Source of the DNA: Calditrichota bacterium
Lineage (GTDB): Bacteria > Calditrichota > Calditrichia > Calditrichales > Calditrichaceae
Assembly: GCA_013151275.1 (NCBI GenBank)
Contig: JAADIP010000092.1
Coordinates: 1-64,000 of the forward strand
DNA length: 64,000 nt
Direction of reading: 5' to 3'
Shown piece by piece: positions 59,155 through 64,000 of this stretch. Under the pieces are notes generated by a model, which worked only from the letters and a program-made list of their open reading frames with translations, ran no database searches and was not told the DNA's origin. A program made the translations under genes and the position numbers. Every line of letters begins with the position of its first letter. Within the stretch, counting starts at the first letter, position 1.

Positions 59155-61164
59155 ATGAAACATTTCAGTTACCTTTTACTAATCGGTTTTCTTCTTTTTA
59201 TTTCAACCACAGGCTTAAAAGCTCAAACGGCTGCCTACGACACGGTGACTATTTACGACATACAGCATGTGACGGACCCCGCGGTTGACGATCAATCTCC
59301 CTTATTTGGCGATACCGTCATCGTAAAGGGATTGGTCATGCACTATCCGCGTGAGCTGTATGTGGGATCGCGCTGGGCTGTTTATGTGGTTGATCCGGAC
59401 AGCTTTCCAAAGCCATGGAGCGGTTTTTTCATTATTCAACACGATACTACCGAGGTTAATACTCTTTTCGGTTTTGTCGAACCGGGAATGATTTGCAATT
59501 TCACCGGCGTGGTCGATGAATACAGCGGTCTTACGCAGCTTGCCTTATTAACCGATCCGGTGGTTCCGGTGGAAATTATTTCAACCGATAACCCGTTGCC
59601 GGAGCCGTTGAAACTTACGTCCGCGGATCTTTCCACCAACGACGTCGCCGAGCAATGGGAATCGATGTGGGTCTATCTTGAAAACGGCACCATCGTGAAC
59701 AATTCTCTGAGTTCCAACACCGCCAGCGTCACCGACGAAAGCGGCGGATTAACCTATCTTGACGACTATTTTTGGTGGTTCCGCAGCCGCTTTAACGACA
59801 ATATTTTCTCCTGGCCTCCCGCGGGAACAAAATTCAACGTAAAGGGTTTTACGCGACACGTCAATGTCGATTTGTACACCATTAATCCGCGCACGGACGC
59901 CGATCTGGAAATTTTGTCCAATCCTCCCGTTGTTACGGATGTTGTCCGCACGCCGGGTGTGCCGACTCCGCGAAACGACGTAATCGTAACTGCCAAGATT
60001 ACCGATAATACTGCCGTCGCCAAAGCCATTCTTAAATACAGCGTGAACGGCGATGCGTTTGTGGATGTGGAAATGCAGAAAACGGGAGTCGACACCTTTT
60101 CGGCTAAAATCCCGAATCAAACGGACGGCAGTTTTGTACGCTATTTTATTTACGCCGAAGACGACGCGGGCGACTTTACCACGCTTCCGGGCGATACCTC
60201 GTTCGGAATCTTTTACTACGTTGTCCGCATGAACGGCTTAAGCGTCAAAGACGTCCAATACACCTGGGGATATCCTGACGACGCTTCCGGTTACGCCGGA
60301 TACCAGGTCACGTTAAAGGGAATTGTCACTTCCGACAGCTCTCATTTTTCGAGCGTTTATTACATTCAGGAAAAAGAGGAACCCTGGTACGGAATTCAGG
60401 TGCGGGATGTCTATCACAACAATTTTGCGGTCGGCGATGAAATTCAAATTACCGGCACTATCGAAGAACGTTATGGCGTAACGCGAATCGTCGTTAACGA
60501 CAGCGCCACAGGCGTTACATTGTTAAGCAGCGGAAATTCCGTGACCCCGATGGATGTAACCACGGGCGAAATCGCCACCGGCGGCGACAATGCGGAGGCT
60601 TACGAAAGCTGCCTGGTTCGGGTTAAAAACCTGACCGTTACCAATCCGTTCCCTGACGGAGCCAACAACTTTGGCGAATTTATGGTCAGCGACGGCAGCG
60701 GCGATCTGCGGGTCGATGATTACGCGCTGCATTTCAGAGGAAACCTTGACTCGACTTTCGCCTTAAACGACCATATCGACGAAATCGTTGCCATCCACTA
60801 TTACAGCTACGGAAATTACAAGCTCATCCCGAGATCCAATGACGATATTCACGGTCATACCGATATCGAAAGACCGATTACAGTGACCGGTTTCGAATTA
60901 AAACAGAATTTCCCTAATCCGTTCAATCCCACAACGACTATTGAGTACAACCTGGAAAAACGGGGCAACTTTAAACTTTCGATTTACAACATTCTCGGGC
61001 AGCACATTCGCACGCTGGTTAACGGCGCCCAGACTCCCGGCTTGCACAAAATTAAATGGGACGGCAGAGACGACTATGGCAAACCGGTAAGCGCAGGAAT
61101 CTATTTCTACTCTCTGAAGGGAGAAAATATTAAACTGACTAAAAAGATGCTGCTGATAAAATAA
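59155..61164 (+). CDS. secreted OB-fold-repeat protein with FlgD-like/T9SS type A-like C-terminal domain
   Basis: Signal peptide from 59155 (RBS GGAGG); C-terminal NFPNPFNPTTTIEYNLEKRGNFKLSIYNILGQHIRTLVNGAQTPGLHKIKWDGRDDYGKPVSAGIYFYSLKGE. Confidence 0.85.
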   Translation: MKHFSYLLLIGFLLFISTTGLKAQTAAYDTVTIYDIQHVTDPAVDDQSPLFGDTVIVKGLVMHYPRELYVGSRWAVYVVDPDSFPKPWSGFFIIQHDTTEVNTLFGFVEPGMICNFTGVVDEYSGLTQLALLTDPVVPVEIISTDNPLPEPLKLTSADLSTNDVAEQWESMWVYLENGTIVNNSLSSNTASVTDESGGLTYLDDYFWWFRSRFNDNIFSWPPAGTKFNVKGFTRHVNVDLYTINPRTDADLEILSNPPVVTDVVRTPGVPTPRNDVIVTAKITDNTAVAKAILKYSVNGDAFVDVEMQKTGVDTFSAKIPNQTDGSFVRYFIYAEDDAGDFTTLPGDTSFGIFYYVVRMNGLSVKDVQYTWGYPDDASGYAGYQVTLKGIVTSDSSHFSSVYYIQEKEEPWYGIQVRDVYHNNFAVGDEIQITGTIEERYGVTRIVVNDSATGVTLLSSGNSVTPMDVTTGEIATGGDNAEAYESCLVRVKNLTVTNPFPDGANNFGEFMVSDGSGDLRVDDYALHFRGNLDSTFALNDHIDEIVAIHYYSYGNYKLIPRSNDDIHGHTDIERPITVTGFELKQNFPNPFNPTTTIEYNLEKRGNFKLSIYNILGQHIRTLVNGAQTPGLHKIKWDGRDDYGKPVSAGIYFYSLKGENIKLTKKMLLIK

Positions 61165-61180
61165 GAATTAACAGCGCTTT

Positions 61181-61220
61181 GAAAAGGGGATTTCCTCCGG
61201 CGGGAGATCCCCTTAATTTA
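61181..61220 (+). terminator. hairpin terminator after the T9SS-type gene
   Basis: AAGGGGATTTCCTCCGGCGGGAGATCCCCTTAATTT. Confidence 0.75.
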
Positions 61221-61308
61221 ATATTTTGGCAAACAGCGCAGCGAAAAAAATATTTGTTGAGTTTACGAAGAAAAAATAAGATATTATAAGACATTTAAAT
61301 TAAAAGAT

Positions 61309-62775
61309 TTGAAGATTAAACGGATGAATTCAGTTTTAAGACCATTAGTTTATTTGGTTATTCTGGCGGAAATTTTATTTTTCACCTATTCCTGTAAAGA
61401 AAAAATTTCGGGAACTTACCATGAAAACGCTCCGCCCGAAACGTTTCTTTTCGTCAATTCCACGACGGGCGACACTCTAAATTCGACAGCCAGTATTCAG
61501 AAATTGTACTGGGACGGGCTGGACAAAGACGGTTTTGTGGTCGGTTTTTATTACACCTGGCAGGCGGATCCCGATTCGCAGGACTGGGTGTGGACCACGG
61601 AACGCTCTTTGACCTTTCCTCTCAAAATAGCCGGTTCCGATACCAGCTACATTTTCAAAATCAGAGCGGTAGATAATGACGGAGCCAGCGACCCGACTCC
61701 GGCGGTTCAGCTTTTCCCAATTAAAAACACGCCGCCTACCATTAACTGGCTTCCCGTCAGCCGAATTCCGGACACTACATTTACCGTTGCCAGCTTTATC
61801 TGGCAGGCGTCCGATCTGGACGGCGATTCCACTATCGCCTATTTTGAATACGCCCTTGACGACACCTCAAACTGGCGCCGGATTGCCGGTTACCGCAGAA
61901 ATGTCACCCTTACCTCGGACAGCGGTTTAACCGAAGGAGCGCATGTCTTTTACATTCGCGCCGTCGATATTGCTCAAAGCCGCAGTAATATCATTCAAAT
62001 GCCGGAACGCGGTTCATGGTACGTCAAGGCTCCCAAGGGCGATTACCTGTTGATCGACGATTTCGAAAACGAAGCCCAATCCAATTATCCCGACCGCTAT
62101 TACAAATCGATGCTCAAAAACGTTCTGAACCAAATCGATCCGCAGTTGGATTTTGATTACTGGAACATCGAAGAGCAGTTTCCGGCTTCGCGCCTGCAAT
62201 TTACCGAAACGCTTAAACTGTTCCGGCGGATTATCTGGTATTCCGATCTGATTCAGGAAACCGACGAACATTTTATTACCGCTCAGGTCGCCATTCCCGA
62301 ATTTTTAAACAACGGCGGTAAAATAATTTACTCGGTTCAGTTTAACCAGGGCTTCGGAACGCTCGGCAGTCCGCTTGAATTTTCGCCCGTGGATTCCCTC
62401 GGCAAACGCTTTAACTTTATTACCATGAACAGCGTCTATTATCCTGATTCTTCGGGACAAAAAGAAGTAAGAGATCTTTTCGGAGCCGAACTCCCGGAAC
62501 TGAAAGTCAGCAAAATTATTGTGGGATTGATGGGCTTAAAGCCAAAGCCCACAGCCATTCCCCTGTACCGCTTCAATGATCCCAAGTCGGATCAGGATCC
62601 TTTGTTTATTCTCCTGGGACGCAATGACAATAAAGTTAAACAGATTTCTGATAGCTTCTCTGTAGAGGACGCTTACGACTTTGTGTTTTCGGGAACGCCG
62701 CTGCACTATTTGCAGGGCAACAAAAATTTGGATGAATTCTTTAAGGTAGTTTTCGAAAAAATTTTTAAACCGTGA
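61309..62775 (+). CDS. putative surface lipoprotein
   Basis: N-terminal hydrophobic segment ending FFTYSCKEK (weak lipobox); fibronectin-like repeats. Confidence 0.6.
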   Translation: MKIKRMNSVLRPLVYLVILAEILFFTYSCKEKISGTYHENAPPETFLFVNSTTGDTLNSTASIQKLYWDGLDKDGFVVGFYYTWQADPDSQDWVWTTERSLTFPLKIAGSDTSYIFKIRAVDNDGASDPTPAVQLFPIKNTPPTINWLPVSRIPDTTFTVASFIWQASDLDGDSTIAYFEYALDDTSNWRRIAGYRRNVTLTSDSGLTEGAHVFYIRAVDIAQSRSNIIQMPERGSWYVKAPKGDYLLIDDFENEAQSNYPDRYYKSMLKNVLNQIDPQLDFDYWNIEEQFPASRLQFTETLKLFRRIIWYSDLIQETDEHFITAQVAIPEFLNNGGKIIYSVQFNQGFGTLGSPLEFSPVDSLGKRFNFITMNSVYYPDSSGQKEVRDLFGAELPELKVSKIIVGLMGLKPKPTAIPLYRFNDPKSDQDPLFILLGRNDNKVKQISDSFSVEDAYDFVFSGTPLHYLQGNKNLDEFFKVVFEKIFKP

Positions 62776-62934
62776 TTAACAAACTCGCGGGAAGTTAAAT
62801 GATGCGATTTTTTATTAATCGGGAAAATTTACCACCGGCTCGCCGACTCGCAGGGAAAGGCGATAAAGGAAGGTCGGAATAATGTTAAATATCCCAACGG
62901 AAATAAGTGTAATCGGACTTTTTACGAATTCATC

Positions 62935-64000
62935 ATGATTTTTAAAACAAAAAAATTATTGAAACACGGATTTATCAGCATGATCTCAAACAACCAGACA
63001 GGTTTATTGAAATTACTTTTAACTCTGTTGATTCTTTTTTGGGGATTTGAACTGCACGCCCAGGCTACCGGGTCTATCCGCGGAATAGTAACCGACAAAG
63101 AAACCGGAGAGCCGCTGGCGGGCGTGAATATCGTGGTAAAAGGAACCTATTACGGAGCTTCCACGGATCTCGACGGTTTTTACACAATCCCTAAAATCGA
63201 ACCCGGAGAATACACTATTGAAGTTTCGTATGTCAGTTACAAAATAATCCGCTTCACCGGCGCAAAAATCAAACCCGGGCAAACGCTGACCCTGAATTTT
63301 GAATTGGAGCCGTCCATTTTGGCGTTGGGTCAGGAAATCACCGTAATCGGTAAAAAACCTTTGATGGATATCGAACAGACCACTACTGCCAGAACCCTGT
63401 CCAAAGAAGAAATCCGCAACCGTATTGTGGAAACCGTAACCGACCTTGTGAGTCAGCAGGTCGGTGTGACCAAGCAGGATGACGCCATTTACATTCGCGG
63501 CGGTCGTTCGTACGAGTCTCAATATCTTGTGGAAGGTCTTTCGGTGCAGGATCCTTTGTCGGGAACCGGATTCGGTCTTCAGGTCAGCTCTCACGCCATC
63601 GAAGAAATCGAAGTTTTAACCGGCGGATACAAAGCGGAATACGGTCAGGCTACTTCCGGAGTGATCAGCGTTAAAACCAAATCGGGCGGCGACAAATACG
63701 AAGGATATTTTTCTTTCAAAACCGACAATCTGTTCGGAAATTACAGTTCTTCCGATTTCAGCTTTAACATGGATCATCTTGAGGTGAGTTTAAGCGGACC
63801 CGAACCTTTGACCAACAACCTGATATCGGGCATGGGATTATCTTTGCCCGGCAAGTTCTACTTCTTTTTTGATCTGCAATCCAAAATTTACGATGATTAC
63901 ACGCGCTCCACGGCAAAGCAGCTCCATTCGTCAATAGCCCCTACGCTTAACGGTCTTGTAAAACGCGATTTTTTTGCTCCCAGAGAAAACAATCTCTGGA
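62935..64000 (+). CDS. TonB-dependent receptor with N-terminal CarboxypepD_reg-like domain (truncated by window end)
   Basis: GSIRGIVTDKETGEPLAGVNIVVKGTYYGASTDLDGFYTIPKIEPGEYTIEVSYVSY then plug domain QVGVTKQDDAIYIRGGRSYESQYLVEGLSVQDP. Not in the ORF track because it is open at the window edge. Alternative start at 62980. Confidence 0.85.
   Translation, partial: MIFKTKKLLKHGFISMISNNQTGLLKLLLTLLILFWGFELHAQATGSIRGIVTDKETGEPLAGVNIVVKGTYYGASTDLDGFYTIPKIEPGEYTIEVSYVSYKIIRFTGAKIKPGQTLTLNFELEPSILALGQEITVIGKKPLMDIEQTTTARTLSKEEIRNRIVETVTDLVSQQVGVTKQDDAIYIRGGRSYESQYLVEGLSVQDPLSGTGFGLQVSSHAIEEIEVLTGGYKAEYGQATSGVISVKTKSGGDKYEGYFSFKTDNLFGNYSSSDFSFNMDHLEVSLSGPEPLTNNLISGMGLSLPGKFYFFFDLQSKIYDDYTRSTAKQLHSSIAPTLNGLVKRDFFAPRENNLW

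Noticed and set aside
63019-63594. 191-aa minus-strand ORF near the right end
   Set aside because: Antisense to the clear TonB-dependent receptor reading frame on the plus strand.
1-64000. CRISPR array, tRNA or rRNA genes
   Set aside because: No regularly spaced direct repeats with unique spacers, and no tRNA/rRNA signatures recognised by eye; a tRNAscan/Infernal run would be decisive.

Overview
The window is dominated by one large motility and chemotaxis region, almost all on the minus strand. It holds a flagellar basal-body/hook operon (flgB, flgC, unknown ORF, fliE-F-G-H-I-J, MotE-like, fliK, flgD, TIGR02530-like, flgE, motA, motB, fliL, fliM, fliN, fliO) at about 0.5-16.8 kb. A regulatory and chemotaxis block follows at about 17.4-39.5 kb: CheD-HDOD fusion, NtrC-type regulator, receivers, two FapA/DUF342-like proteins, CheZ-like, CheX-like, CheY, CheD, CheB, CheR, two multi-HAMP MCPs, CheW and a dual-Hpt CheA. 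Three large PAS histidine kinases lie at 39.8-47.2 kb. A late flagellar block lies at 47.2-53.5 kb: two FlgM-like proteins, a FliT/FlgN-like chaperone, flaG, fliD, fliS and two paralogous flagellins separated by a decayed DUF4143 gene. After that comes a three-gene cassette (CelD-type GNAT, WbqC-like, nitroreductase) bracketed by an imperfect inverted repeat built from short repeated words. The right end has surface/secreted proteins with a FlgD-like/T9SS-type C-terminus and the start of a TonB-dependent receptor. Gene content and the sorting-type C-termini suggest a Calditrichota/FCB-group bacterium, which is inference only. Most genes are recognisable families. The less ordinary items are the mosaic repeat family and inverted-repeat cassette, a recurrent sigma28-like promoter motif, the CheD-HDOD fusion, FlgM-like genes coupled to a hybrid kinase, and degenerate GGDEF and receiver domains inside the motility locus. 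No CRISPR, rRNA or tRNA was recognised.
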